Of a DNA stretch of 64,000 nucleotides, positions 32,978 to 41,123 are shown one piece after another (within the stretch, counting starts at the first letter, position 1; each line of letters opens with the position of its first letter). The DNA comes from Macrococcoides psychrotolerans (GTDB lineage: Bacteria; Bacillota; Bacilli; Staphylococcales; Staphylococcaceae). Below the pieces are notes generated by a model. It was not told where the DNA came from. It did no database searches and saw only the letters and a list, made by a program, of their open reading frames with translations. The DNA lies in the NCBI RefSeq assembly GCF_038095555.1, contig NZ_CP124591.1:62001-126000 (forward strand), read 5' to 3'. The position numbers were made by a program, and so were the translations under genes.

Positions 32978-34747
32978 ATGTATTATAGTAATGGAAACTA
33001 TGAAGCATTTGCAAGTCCGAAAAAGCCAGAAGGGGTAGATAATAAGTCTGCATACTTAGTTGGTTCTGGTATAGCGTCATTAGCAGCAGCGAGTTTTTTA
33101 ATACGAGACGGGCGAATGAAAGGTGAAAATATCCATATATTAGAAGAGCTTGATCTTCCTGGAGGAAGTTTGGATGGAATATTGAATCCTGAACGTGGCT
33201 ATATAATGCGTGGCGGTCGTGAAATGGAGAATCATTTTGAATGCTTATGGGATTTATTCCGTTCGGTGCCATCATTGGAAGTCGAAGATGCTTCTGTCCT
33301 TGATGAATTCTACTGGTTAAATAAAGAAGATCCAAACTATTCGAAGTGCCGCGTAATAGAAAATCGTGGACAACGCCTAGAATCAGATGGAAAAATGACT
33401 CTAACAAAAAAAGCGAATAAAGAAATCGTCGAGCTTTGCTTAATGAAAGAAGAACAGCTGAATGATGTGAAGATATCTGATGTCTTCAGTAAAGACTTCT
33501 TAGACTCAAATTTCTGGATTTACTGGAAAACGATGTTTGCATTCGAACCTTGGCATTCTGCTATGGAGATGCGTCGATATTTAATGCGTTTTATCCATCA
33601 TATTGGTGGACTTGCAGACTTTTCAGCTCTAAAATTTACGAAGTTCAATCAATTTGAATCACTTGTTATGCCTTTGATCGAGCATCTTAAAGCGAACAAT
33701 GTAACATTTGAATATGGTGTAACCGTTAAGAATATACAAGTTGAATGTTCAAAAGAGTCAAAAGTTGCAAAGGCAATAGACATCGTGCGTAAAGGTAATG
33801 AAGAATCAATTCCTTTAACAGAAAATGATTTAGTATTTGTAACAAATGGCAGCATCACTGAAAGTACTACTTATGGAGATAACGATACACCTGCCCCACC
33901 TACAACAAAACCTGGAGGTGCATGGCAATTATGGGAAAATTTAAGTGCGCAATGTGATGAGTTCGGTAATCCGTCTAAATTCTATAAAGATTTACCAGAG
34001 AAAAGTTGGTTCGTTTCTGCTACAGCAACAACAAATAATAAAAAAGTTATAGATTATATTCAAAAAATTTGTAAACGTGATCCATTATCAGGCCGTACAG
34101 TAACTGGTGGTATCGTTACTGTAGATGATTCAAAGTGGCAGTTAAGCTTTACGTTAAACCGACAACAGCAGTTTAAAAATCAACCGGATGATCAAGTGAG
34201 TGTGTGGATTTACGCACTTTATTCAGATGAACGTGGAGAACGTACGAATAAAACAATTGTTGAGTGTTCTGGTAAAGAAATTTGTGAAGAATGGCTTTAT
34301 CATATGGGTGTTCCTGAAGAAGAAATTTCAGCACTAGCAGCAGAATGTAATACAATTCCAAGCTATATGCCGTACATTACTGCTTACTTTATGCCACGTA
34401 AAGAAGGAGACCGTCCTTTAGTAGTACCACATGGTTCAAAGAATATTGCATTTATAGGTAACTTTGCAGAAACAGAAAGAGATACCGTATTTACAACAGA
34501 ATATTCAGTAAGAACTGCTATGGAAGCGGTGTATAAACTTCTAGAAGTAGACCGTGGAGTGCCTGAAGTATTCGCTTCAGTATACGATGTGAGAATTTTA
34601 TTACATGCGTTATCTGTACTGAATGATGGCAAGAAACTAGATGAAATTGATATGCCATTCTATGAAAGATTGGTAGAAAAACGCTTATTGAAGAAAGCAT
34701 CTGGTACATTCATTGAAGAATTATTAGAAGAAGCTAAATTAATATAA
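32978..34747 (+). CDS. ohyA: Oleate hydratase
   Basis: A 589-residue FAD enzyme that adds water to the 9-cis double bond of oleic and related acids, giving 10-hydroxy acids; in staphylococci this detoxifies host unsaturated fatty acids. It begins MYYSNGNYEAFASPKKPEG, then the FAD motif AYLVGSGIASLAAASFLIRD (about 25-44). RGGREMENHFECLWDLF (about 79-95) holds conserved active-site residues. MFAFEPWHSAMEMRRYLMRF, in the middle, is also diagnostic. GPROD-type ends with PSYMPYITAYFMPR and IGNFAETERDTVFTTEYSVR. The ATG at 32978 has a GGAG site and gives the family length; the longer frame does not. Confidence 0.95.
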   Translation: MYYSNGNYEAFASPKKPEGVDNKSAYLVGSGIASLAAASFLIRDGRMKGENIHILEELDLPGGSLDGILNPERGYIMRGGREMENHFECLWDLFRSVPSLEVEDASVLDEFYWLNKEDPNYSKCRVIENRGQRLESDGKMTLTKKANKEIVELCLMKEEQLNDVKISDVFSKDFLDSNFWIYWKTMFAFEPWHSAMEMRRYLMRFIHHIGGLADFSALKFTKFNQFESLVMPLIEHLKANNVTFEYGVTVKNIQVECSKESKVAKAIDIVRKGNEESIPLTENDLVFVTNGSITESTTYGDNDTPAPPTTKPGGAWQLWENLSAQCDEFGNPSKFYKDLPEKSWFVSATATTNNKKVIDYIQKICKRDPLSGRTVTGGIVTVDDSKWQLSFTLNRQQQFKNQPDDQVSVWIYALYSDERGERTNKTIVECSGKEICEEWLYHMGVPEEEISALAAECNTIPSYMPYITAYFMPRKEGDRPLVVPHGSKNIAFIGNFAETERDTVFTTEYSVRTAMEAVYKLLEVDRGVPEVFASVYDVRILLHALSVLNDGKKLDEIDMPFYERLVEKRLLKKASGTFIEELLEEAKLI

Positions 34748-34887
34748 TAGATTTTTATCGTTTGATATCTCTAGTGAAAACTGGTTTCATTACAGTGATT
34801 ATAAAAATGGGTAAGCATCTATGAGGGTTTCCTTGGTATGTTTGCTATTGAGATCATAATATGAAACTCTGTATAACATCTTTTAAC

Positions 34888-34917
34888 GAGGCCTAAAGTA
34901 ATAGGCCTCTATTTATT
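34888..34917 (+). terminator. ohyA terminator
   Basis: GAGGCCTA pairs with TAGGCCTC over a 6-nt loop, followed by TATTTATTTT. Confidence 0.8.
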
Positions 34918-34989
34918 TTGTTTGGAGAACGCACTTTCATATTCCTATAAGTTTATAAATAATCTGTTGTGAAATTTATAATCATTTGT

Positions 34990-35535
34990 TGCTATTTGAA
35001 TATAATCAATACCTGAAATAGAAGATATATTTCAATCGTATAGAATAGATGCCAATCTGTTCATTCAATCAATTGACGATGTATAGTTTACGAAGAAGAA
35101 CGCAGATTATTTATTAGAAACTGTTAAAGTGCATGTTCAAGACTTTGAAATGCCGACACCAGCATAATTAAGTAAACTATTTAGTAAAATGAAGAAACAA
35201 AAAACTCTTGATATCAATGCGATTATGCTGAAGAAACATCTTGCCTTGAATGTAATGATGTATCGACGAATAGAAAATATATTGTATATAAAAATAAAAC
35301 GGATCAGTTTGAAGATATTTATAGTGAAATTTCAACGAATAAAGTGAAAGGGTTCTGTAATATATGTAATGCGGAATTAGATGTTGTGCTAGTTTTAAAT
35401 AAAACGAAACATAATAAGAGTGATGAGACTTACACGAAGAAAGGGGATTGTATTTGTCACAATACTGTGAAGTGTAACCAAAACTTAGACAATGTAGAAG
35501 ATTTTATGAATTTGTTGCGCGTACGAAATAATTAG
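34990..35535 (+). pseudogene. Decayed FusB-like EF-G-binding protein gene
   Basis: Fragments follow the order of FusB/FusC fusidic acid resistance proteins. They are FEYNQYLK (about 34995), ADYLLETVKVHVQDFEMPTP (about 35103-35160, then a stop), LSKLFSKMKKQK, a shifted middle, and an open C-terminal part FEDIYSEISTNKVKGFCNIC to the stop at 35535. The C-terminal zinc-finger ligands are intact: CNIC, then CICHNTVKCNQ, with KKGD before. FusB proteins bind EF-G and release it from stalled ribosomes. In-frame stops and frameshifts in the N-terminal half make the gene non-functional; only the last 64 codons could be translated from the in-frame ATG at 35344. Confidence 0.75.
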
Positions 35536-35586
35536 CTAATTAAAAATGGTTGAATTTATAGTCGGAGTACATAATGTATGCTTCGG

Positions 35587-35679
35587 TTATTGTTTGTCTT
35601 TGTTGTAGAGATTGAGGAGTTGTTCATTTTGTTTAATATTCTCATCTTTATTTCCGATTGTCTTATAAATATCCATGAA
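35587..35679 (-). pseudogene. Truncated copy of the 47-aa membrane protein gene
   Basis: The minus strand reads FMDIYKTIGNKDENIKQNEQ, then LLNLYNKDKQ and a stop. This matches the tail of the protein at 7317-7460 (FMDIYKIRRNTDEIVKQNKQ). The membrane segment is lost: the sequence jumps straight into the rhodanese remnant. Confidence 0.65.
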
Positions 35680-35856
35680 TACCAGGTGAATTTAAGATAG
35701 GTTACATTAAAGGCGCAAAGAATGTGCCACTAAATTACATTGAGAATTACAAAGGCACAGAAAATATATATGATTTACCAATCAGGTATGAGAGGTAAGC
35801 GTGCAGTAACAAGGAGTAGATGTAATTAACGTAAGAGGTGGGCAAGTATCTTTATT
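35680..35856 (+). pseudogene. Rhodanese-like gene remnant (copy B)
   Basis: Translation gives PGEFKIGYIKGAKNVPLNYI, then ENYKGTENIYDLP, and in other frames QSGMRGKRAV and VINVRGG. These are the middle and active-site parts of a single-domain rhodanese, but the catalytic Cys codon is lost and several frameshifts separate the pieces. Together with the truncated neighbour it repeats the gene pair at 7317-7818. Confidence 0.65.
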
Positions 35857-35892
35857 TTTGAGTATTTTAATTTACTATTAAATAGTTTAGTG

Positions 35893-35905
35893 TTAAATTA
35901 TTTAA
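35893..35905. promoter_or_regulatory. Candidate MarR operator
   Basis: TTAAAT-T-ATTTAA is a perfect 6-1-6 palindrome 30 bp before the marR-type start, a usual place for autoregulation. The surrounding sequence is very AT-rich, so chance is possible. Confidence 0.35.
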
Positions 35906-35934
35906 TAATAAATTAATGATATAGAGGTGTATAT

Positions 35935-36372
35935 ATGGAAGAATCTAACTTCTTCAGACTTGTTCATGATGGGAATCAACTTAGCTATAAGATGATATCG
36001 TTATTTTTAAAGCACTTTGACCATAAACTTAACATTTCCCAAGTAATATTACTCGAATATATTAAGCGAAATGGTCATGCAAAGCCTTCAGACATTGCAA
36101 AAGCATTAGGTTTTACATATGGTGCAATTACGACAATGACAAACAAGCTTGTAGAAATGGAATATGTCGTGCGTATTAATCATTCAGGTGACAGACGTGT
36201 CGTAATGCTCAATATAACTGAAACAGGTTTGAAAGTGTTGGAAGAAGCAGAAAGTGTTGGAAAGCAAGTACGTAATGCAGTATATGATATATTATCTGAA
36301 GAAGAACTTAAACAAATGAAACAGATTCAGGAAAAATTATTAAATCATGTAGCATCAATCAAAACATTGTAA
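35935..36372 (+). CDS. MarR family transcriptional regulator
   Basis: A 145-residue winged-helix regulator. The DNA-binding part is HAKPSDIAKALGFTYGAITTMTNKL (in two parts, about 50-74). The wing follows, MEYVVRINHSGDRRVVMLNI, with the conserved D-R. N- and C-terminal helices form the dimer. No Cys is present, so a thiol switch of the OhrR type is unlikely. It ends 12 bp before an SDR gene, its probable target and operon partner. GAGGTG precedes the ATG. Confidence 0.87.
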   Translation: MEESNFFRLVHDGNQLSYKMISLFLKHFDHKLNISQVILLEYIKRNGHAKPSDIAKALGFTYGAITTMTNKLVEMEYVVRINHSGDRRVVMLNITETGLKVLEEAESVGKQVRNAVYDILSEEELKQMKQIQEKLLNHVASIKTL

Positions 36373-36384
36373 GGAGGAAATAAA

Positions 36385-37122
36385 ATGGAACGTTTAAAAG
36401 ACAAAGTAATTATTATTACGGGTGCAGCTCAGGGTATGGGGAAAGTGCATGCAGAGCGTGCAATTGCAGAAGGCGCTAAAGTAGTGATTACAGATATAAA
36501 TGAGGAAAAGGGGCAAGCTGTAGCAGTGACATTAGGCTCAGATGCATTGTTTATCAAACATAATGTTGTAAGTGAATCAGATTGGGAAAATGTTGTACAG
36601 ACGACACTTGAATATTGGGGTAAGATTGATGTGCTTGTTAATAATGCTGGTATTACATATAATATGAAAATTGAAGAAATTACTTTAGATGACTATATGA
36701 AGATTGTAAATATTAATCAAGTTTCTGTGTTCTTAGGTATTAAGTCAGTAACCGCAACTATGAAAGCTCAAAATTCAGGTGCGATTATTAATATATCATC
36801 TATGAATGGTCTTGCCGGCGGCGCAATTGGATATACAGATACGAAGTTTGCGGTAAGAGGTATGACAAAGGCAGCAGCAAGAGAATTATCACCGTTTAAT
36901 ATTACAGTAAACTCTGTGCACCCTGGTGTTATTCATACACCGATGCTTGAACAACCTGGCGTAAAAGAAGCGGTGGATAAATTTAAACAAATGATTCCAA
37001 TGCGTCGTGTAGCGCAAGCTGAAGAAGTTTCAAATATGATCATATTCTTGGCATCAGATGAAGCAAGATATTCAACAGGCTCAGAATTTGTCATTGACGG
37101 TGGTGTAACAGCCACTGTTTAG
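36385..37122 (+). CDS. SDR family NAD(P)-dependent oxidoreductase
   Basis: A classical short-chain dehydrogenase of 245 residues. The cofactor motif is TGAAQGMGKVHAERA (about 12-26), NNAG at about 87-90, and the catalytic Ser is in ISSMNGLAGG. In most SDRs the next motif is YxxxK; here it reads YTDTKFAVRGMTKAA, which fits (Tyr and Lys kept). HPGVIHTPM follows. It resembles 3-alpha/20-beta-hydroxysteroid dehydrogenase-type enzymes; the real substrate is unknown. AAGGAGG sets the start, and the gene is co-directional with the MarR gene. Confidence 0.88.
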   Translation: MERLKDKVIIITGAAQGMGKVHAERAIAEGAKVVITDINEEKGQAVAVTLGSDALFIKHNVVSESDWENVVQTTLEYWGKIDVLVNNAGITYNMKIEEITLDDYMKIVNINQVSVFLGIKSVTATMKAQNSGAIINISSMNGLAGGAIGYTDTKFAVRGMTKAAARELSPFNITVNSVHPGVIHTPMLEQPGVKEAVDKFKQMIPMRRVAQAEEVSNMIIFLASDEARYSTGSEFVIDGGVTATV

Positions 37123-37210
37123 AAGAAATTTTGATAAAATTGTTTGATTTACTTCCATCTCAGGTGGCTAACTTGATTATAAATATCGCACAGAATTTTC
37201 AGAAAATAAA

Positions 37211-37239
37211 TTGACATAAAAAATGAAATCTGATAATAT
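37211..37239 (+). promoter_or_regulatory. Strong promoter of the Trp leader
   Basis: TTGACA (37211-37216), a 17-bp spacer and TAATAT (37234-37239), with an extended -10 TG at 37231. Transcription should start near 37246, about 26 nt before the leader peptide ATG. Confidence 0.75.
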
Positions 37240-37271
37240 TAAATCAATTCAACGCTAAAGGAGTTAGTATT

Positions 37272-37319
37272 ATGACAAACACAAAGCTACAGTTAAATAA
37301 TTGGTGGCAGCTGTCCTGA
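37272..37319 (+). CDS. Leader peptide with two adjacent Trp codons
   Basis: A 15-codon frame reads MTNTKLQLNNWWQLS and ends in TGA at 37317-37319. AAAGGAG lies 8 nt before the ATG. Codons 11 and 12 are TGG TGG (37302-37307). The layout, with a Trp pair a few codons before the stop followed at once by alternative hairpins, parallels trpL of E. coli, whose peptide also carries WW. The peptide itself probably has no function; its translation senses charged tRNA-Trp. It lies 150 bp before an NSS symporter gene. Confidence 0.72.
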   Translation: MTNTKLQLNNWWQLS

Positions 37320-37438
37320 TACTTATAACCGTCATAGGTATAAGTATCTATGACGGCTTCCTTAGCATTCGCTTAAGAGGCCGATGTATGAGCGGTCTCT
37401 ATACTTAAGAGATCGTGTGTACACACGGTCTCTTTTTT
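37318..37438 (+). promoter_or_regulatory. Trp attenuator: chain of alternative hairpins with terminator
   Basis: Six pairings are visible. X: 37318-37327 with 37339-37348 (10 bp). Y: 37329-37337 with 37348-37356 (9 bp, CCGTCATAG/CTATGACGG). Z: 37354-37360 with 37377-37383. A:B: 37376-37383 with 37393-37400. B:C: 37393-37400 with 37408-37415. C:D: 37408-37419 with 37422-37433, followed by T6, an intrinsic terminator. Each excludes the next. X, Z and B:C are compatible and block the terminator; Y, A:B and C:D are compatible and allow it. A ribosome at the stop codon would cover the 5' arm of X, while one stalled at the Trp codons would leave most of it free. No T-box motif is present. Confidence 0.75.
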
Positions 37439-37468
37439 ATTTTTATATTTATTTTAGGAGGGATTTAT

Positions 37469-38806
37469 ATGGAGAGGCAATCAGGTTTCACATCAAAATT
37501 AGGTTTTATACTAGCAAGTGCAGGTTCAGCGATAGGGTTGGGGGCGATGTGGAAATTCCCTTATGTGATGGCTGATAATGGAGGAGCAGCATTCCTTATT
37601 TTGTTTATCATTTTCACTTTATTTATTGGATTACCAATATTAATGAGTGAATTTGTGATGGGCGTCGCTGGGGAGACTTATAGTACACGAGCATTTAGTA
37701 AGTTATCTGGTAAGAAGAAGTATGATTTAATCGGCTATCTTGGTAATATCGGGGTATTTTTATTAATGAGTTTTTACAGCGTTATCGGCGGCTTCATCTT
37801 AATATATATTATTCGTACGATAAAAGTGATTTTTACTGGAGATGCGACCAAAGATTATACAGTGTTATTTGGTAGTATCATATCAAATCCATTGAATACA
37901 ATTGCAGGGGTTATTTTGTTCCTGGCATTAACGGGCATTATTGTTATTAAAGGGGTGCAAAATGGTATTGAACGTGTCTCTAAGTTTATGATGCCGATGT
38001 TATTTGTAATGTTTCTCATTATGATCATTCGATCAATAACATTACCAAATGCGATGGAAGGTGTATCATTCTTTTTAAATCCAGACTTTAATAAACTAGA
38101 TCAAGAAGCCATTTTATTTGCGTTAGGACAATCATTCTTTTCTTTATCTGTAGGGTTTGGAGGGATGTTGACTTATGCTTCTTATATGAAAAAAGGAACT
38201 GATCTTGTGCAAGCAGGAGGATATATTGTATTACTTAACATTTTAGTAACGTTATTAGCGGGATTAGCGATATTTCCAGCCACGGCATCTTTGGGCATAG
38301 ATAATGCGCAAGGCCCTGGTCTACTCTTTATCGTGTTACCTTATGTGTTTAATCAGCTGCCATTTGGTTCGATGTTCTATTTAATTTTTTTATTGCTATT
38401 TTTCTTTGCAACGATTACGTCATCGATCAATCTTGTAGAAATCAACGTTTCAAATATGACAAAGAATGACAATACGAAACGTCTAAAGTCTGTTCTTGTG
38501 ATTATTTTAGGTATATTCATTGTAAGTATTCCGTGTGCACTATCATTTGGACCGATAAGTGACATGAAGTTCTTAAAAGGAACATTCTTTGATAATATGG
38601 ACTTCCTTGTATCCAATATCATGTTACCAATTGGTGTATTATGCTATACGTTGTTCTCAGGTTACGTATTAGATAAAAAGATAATGAAAGCATACTTCGT
38701 CCAGAAGCCATATCAGAATAAACTGTTTAATGTATGGATCATATTACTGCGATATGTTATTCCACTGGTCATATTATTGGTGATTATCAATCAATTGGTG
38801 CAGTAA
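37469..38806 (+). CDS. NSS family symporter, probable tryptophan transporter
   Basis: A membrane protein of 445 residues with about 11 helices. The TM1 substrate and Na+ motif is LGFILASAGSAIGLGAMWKF (about 10-29), then PYVMADNGGAAFL. TM6 lies around GQSFFSLSVGFGGMLTYASY. The protein is a paralogue of 4819-6147. TnaT and MhsT of the same family carry tryptophan and other hydrophobic amino acids. Tryptophan is favoured here because the gene follows a WW-codon leader and attenuator; this rests on regulation, not on binding-site residues. TAGGAGG precedes the ATG at 37469. Confidence 0.85.
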   Translation: MERQSGFTSKLGFILASAGSAIGLGAMWKFPYVMADNGGAAFLILFIIFTLFIGLPILMSEFVMGVAGETYSTRAFSKLSGKKKYDLIGYLGNIGVFLLMSFYSVIGGFILIYIIRTIKVIFTGDATKDYTVLFGSIISNPLNTIAGVILFLALTGIIVIKGVQNGIERVSKFMMPMLFVMFLIMIIRSITLPNAMEGVSFFLNPDFNKLDQEAILFALGQSFFSLSVGFGGMLTYASYMKKGTDLVQAGGYIVLLNILVTLLAGLAIFPATASLGIDNAQGPGLLFIVLPYVFNQLPFGSMFYLIFLLLFFFATITSSINLVEINVSNMTKNDNTKRLKSVLVIILGIFIVSIPCALSFGPISDMKFLKGTFFDNMDFLVSNIMLPIGVLCYTLFSGYVLDKKIMKAYFVQKPYQNKLFNVWIILLRYVIPLVILLVIINQLVQ

Positions 38807-38918
38807 ATGCTTAGCCATTTCTTTATGTAAGTTGAACGATGATATAACGTTTCGTTTCTTCTTGGCACGACCGCTAGACATAAGGTAACCAGCTTCTTAA
38901 ATAGTTTTTTATTGGTTT

Positions 38919-38952
38919 ATTCTCTGAAAGTTCATTTCAGAGAATATTTTTG
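38919..38952 (+). terminator. Terminator of the NSS symporter gene
   Basis: ATTCTCTGAAA pairs with TTTCAGAGAAT over a 5-nt loop, followed by ATTTTTG. The rest of 38807-38918 shows nothing. Confidence 0.88.
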
Positions 38953-38986
38953 TGCATTATTTTGCTGAATATTAGTATTCCTTAAT

Positions 38987-39011
38987 GTTTTGAATGCATT
39001 AAATAGGGAAT
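38987..39011 (+). promoter_or_regulatory. Candidate sigma-B promoter of the large catalase
   Basis: GTTTTG, 13-bp spacer, GGGAAT, compared with the sigma-B consensus GTTTAA-N12-15-GGGTAT. It ends 35 bp before the start codon. No PerR-type box is visible here, unlike katA. Confidence 0.4.
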
Positions 39012-39046
39012 TGTCAAATGTATAAAAACTTATAGGGGGAACGATA

Positions 39047-41047
39047 ATGACTAATAAAAAAGATGAGCAATTAGAAGCATTTCGTAGAGACCACTCAGAA
39101 GATACTGCACTTACGACAAACCAAGGGTTAAAAATGGCAGAAGATGAATTCTCGCTTAAAGCTGGAGAACGTGGACCAACCTTATTAGAGGACTTCCATT
39201 TCAGAGAAAAAATGACGCATTTTGACCATGAAAGAATTCCTGAAAGAATTGTACATGCTCGTGGCTATGGTGCACATGGAGAATTTGAGGTATATGAAGA
39301 TTTAAGTAATTATACTAAAGCGAAATTTTTAACAGATACATCTAAAAAGACACCTGTATTTGTACGTTTTTCGACAGTGCAAGGTTCTAAAGGATCAAAT
39401 GATACAGTACGTGATGCACGCGGATTTGCGACTAAATTCTATACTGAAGAAGGGAATTATGATTTAGTAGGTAACAATATTCCTGTATTCTTTATTCAGG
39501 ATGCAATCAAATTCCCGGACTTAGTACACGCAATAAAACCAGAACCACATAATGAAATTCCTCAAGGTGGAACAGCTCACGACACGTTTTGGGATTTCTT
39601 TGCACAAAACCCCGAGTCAACACATATGACGATGTGGACGATGAGTGATAGAGGCCTTCCGAAGAGCTTCCGTACAATGGAAGGGTTCGGTGTGCATACA
39701 TTCCGTTTAATCAATAAAGAAGGAAAGTCACACTTTGTGAAATTTCATTGGAAACCTCTACTCGGCACACATTCTTTAGTATGGGATGAAGCGCAAATTA
39801 TCGCGGGGAAAAACTCTGACTTTAACCGTGAAGATTTATATGAATCAATCGAAAAAGGTGACTATCCAGAATGGGAATTAGGACTACAAATTATTTCAGA
39901 AGAAGATGAATTTAAGTTTGATTTCGATATATTAGATCCAACGAAATTATGGCCAGAAGAAGAAGTGCCAGTTAAACGTGTGGGTAAAATGACTTTAAAT
40001 CGCAATGTAGATAATGTCTTTGCAGAAACAGAGCAAGTTGCATTCCATCCAGGACATCTTGTACCGGGAATTGACTTTAGTAACGATCCATTATTACAAG
40101 GGCGATTATTCTCATATACTGATACACAGTTATCTCGTTTAGGTGGACCAAACTTCCACCAAATTCCTATCAACAGACCTGTATGCCCATTTGCGAATAA
40201 TCAACGTGATGGTATGCACCAATCATTTGTGCATAAAGGACAAACATCCTACCATAAGAATGCAATCAATAATAATAATCCCCATACGACACCCGTTGAA
40301 GAAGGTGGATTTGAATCTTACCATGAGAAGATTGATGCACATAAAGTGCGTGCCAGAAGTGAAAGTTTTAAAGATCACTACTCACAAGCAAAGTTATACT
40401 ATAATAGCTTAACGCAGCCTGAAAAAGAGCATCTAAGAGATGGATTTGCTTTTGAATTAGGTAAATGTAAGCATGATTTCGTTAAAGAAAATGCAATTGC
40501 TAATATTAATAAAGTCGATAAAGACTTAGCGACTCAAATTGCAGATAAAATTGGCGTTCAAGCCCCTACAACAGATGAAGAAGTGAAATCAGATAAGAAA
40601 TCACCGGCACTTAGCATGGAAAACACAATTAAGAAGTTAGACACATTATCTGTCGCTATTATAGTTACTGCAAGTTCAAAAGAAGCAGAGATTAAAGACA
40701 TCGTGCAAAACTTAAGCGATAACAAGGTTAATTTTAAACTTGTTGCTGAGAAAGCAATGACAATTGGAGCATTTAAAGTATCTGAGACATTTGATACAGT
40801 GCACTCTACATTCTTTGACGGTATTATCGTACTGGATGCAAAAGTACCCCTCTTGCCACCAGCGAAAGACTATATTGAAGCAGCAAATCGCCACTTTAAG
40901 ACAATTGGTTTTAGTAAACAAGCTGAAGCAGCAATCGATGCAACATCTGTGAAAAAAGATGAGCCAGGTATCATTGAAATTGATGCCTCTGCAAACAATT
41001 ATCTTGATGCATTAGTAAAACAAAGACATTGGGATAGACAACCATAA
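39047..41047 (+). CDS. katE: Large-subunit catalase with C-terminal DJ-1/GATase-like domain
   Basis: A clade 2-type catalase of 666 residues. His70 in ERIVHARGYGAHG is catalytic, Asn143/144 lies in YDLVGNNIPVFF, and the haem-ligand Tyr is in RLFSYTDTQLSRLG (about 355). After about residue 500 a linker rich in Lys and Glu leads to a flavodoxin-like domain (KLDTLSVAIIVTASSKEAEI onward, to about 660), as in HPII and BSU KatE/KatX. The reactive Cys of true DJ-1 proteins is not seen there. It is shorter than HPII (753). The probable sigma-B promoter suggests general-stress or stationary-phase expression. AGGGGGA sets the start. Confidence 0.93.
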   Translation: MTNKKDEQLEAFRRDHSEDTALTTNQGLKMAEDEFSLKAGERGPTLLEDFHFREKMTHFDHERIPERIVHARGYGAHGEFEVYEDLSNYTKAKFLTDTSKKTPVFVRFSTVQGSKGSNDTVRDARGFATKFYTEEGNYDLVGNNIPVFFIQDAIKFPDLVHAIKPEPHNEIPQGGTAHDTFWDFFAQNPESTHMTMWTMSDRGLPKSFRTMEGFGVHTFRLINKEGKSHFVKFHWKPLLGTHSLVWDEAQIIAGKNSDFNREDLYESIEKGDYPEWELGLQIISEEDEFKFDFDILDPTKLWPEEEVPVKRVGKMTLNRNVDNVFAETEQVAFHPGHLVPGIDFSNDPLLQGRLFSYTDTQLSRLGGPNFHQIPINRPVCPFANNQRDGMHQSFVHKGQTSYHKNAINNNNPHTTPVEEGGFESYHEKIDAHKVRARSESFKDHYSQAKLYYNSLTQPEKEHLRDGFAFELGKCKHDFVKENAIANINKVDKDLATQIADKIGVQAPTTDEEVKSDKKSPALSMENTIKKLDTLSVAIIVTASSKEAEIKDIVQNLSDNKVNFKLVAEKAMTIGAFKVSETFDTVHSTFFDGIIVLDAKVPLLPPAKDYIEAANRHFKTIGFSKQAEAAIDATSVKKDEPGIIEIDASANNYLDALVKQRHWDRQP

Positions 41048-41050
41048 ATT

Positions 41051-41075
41051 AAAGACCTCTACGTGAGGTCTTTTT
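41051..41075 (+). terminator. katE terminator
   Basis: AAAGACCTC pairs with GAGGTCTTT over a 5-nt loop, with a T-run, 4 bp after the stop. Confidence 0.9.
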
Positions 41076-41090
41076 AATTTTGAATTTAAA

Positions 41091-41118
41091 AAACACAGTA
41101 GAGCAATCTACTGTGTTT
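41091..41118 (-). terminator. Terminator of the PPOX-fold gene
   Basis: AAACACAGTAGA pairs perfectly with TCTACTGTGTTT over a GCAA loop; the minus strand continues TTTAAA. Confidence 0.8.
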
Positions 41119-41123
41119 ACATA

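Noticed and set aside
32976..33407. Minus-strand open frame inside ohyA
   Set aside because: Antisense shadow of oleate hydratase with no recognisable motifs.
35344..35535. Independent 63-residue zinc-finger protein
   Set aside because: It is the C-terminal end of a FusB-like gene whose upstream part is present but broken, so it is listed as a pseudogene.
37246..37440. T-box riboswitch for the NSS gene
   Set aside because: No T-box sequence (AGGGTGGNACCGCG) or specifier-loop layout is visible; the leader peptide plus alternative stems explain the region better.
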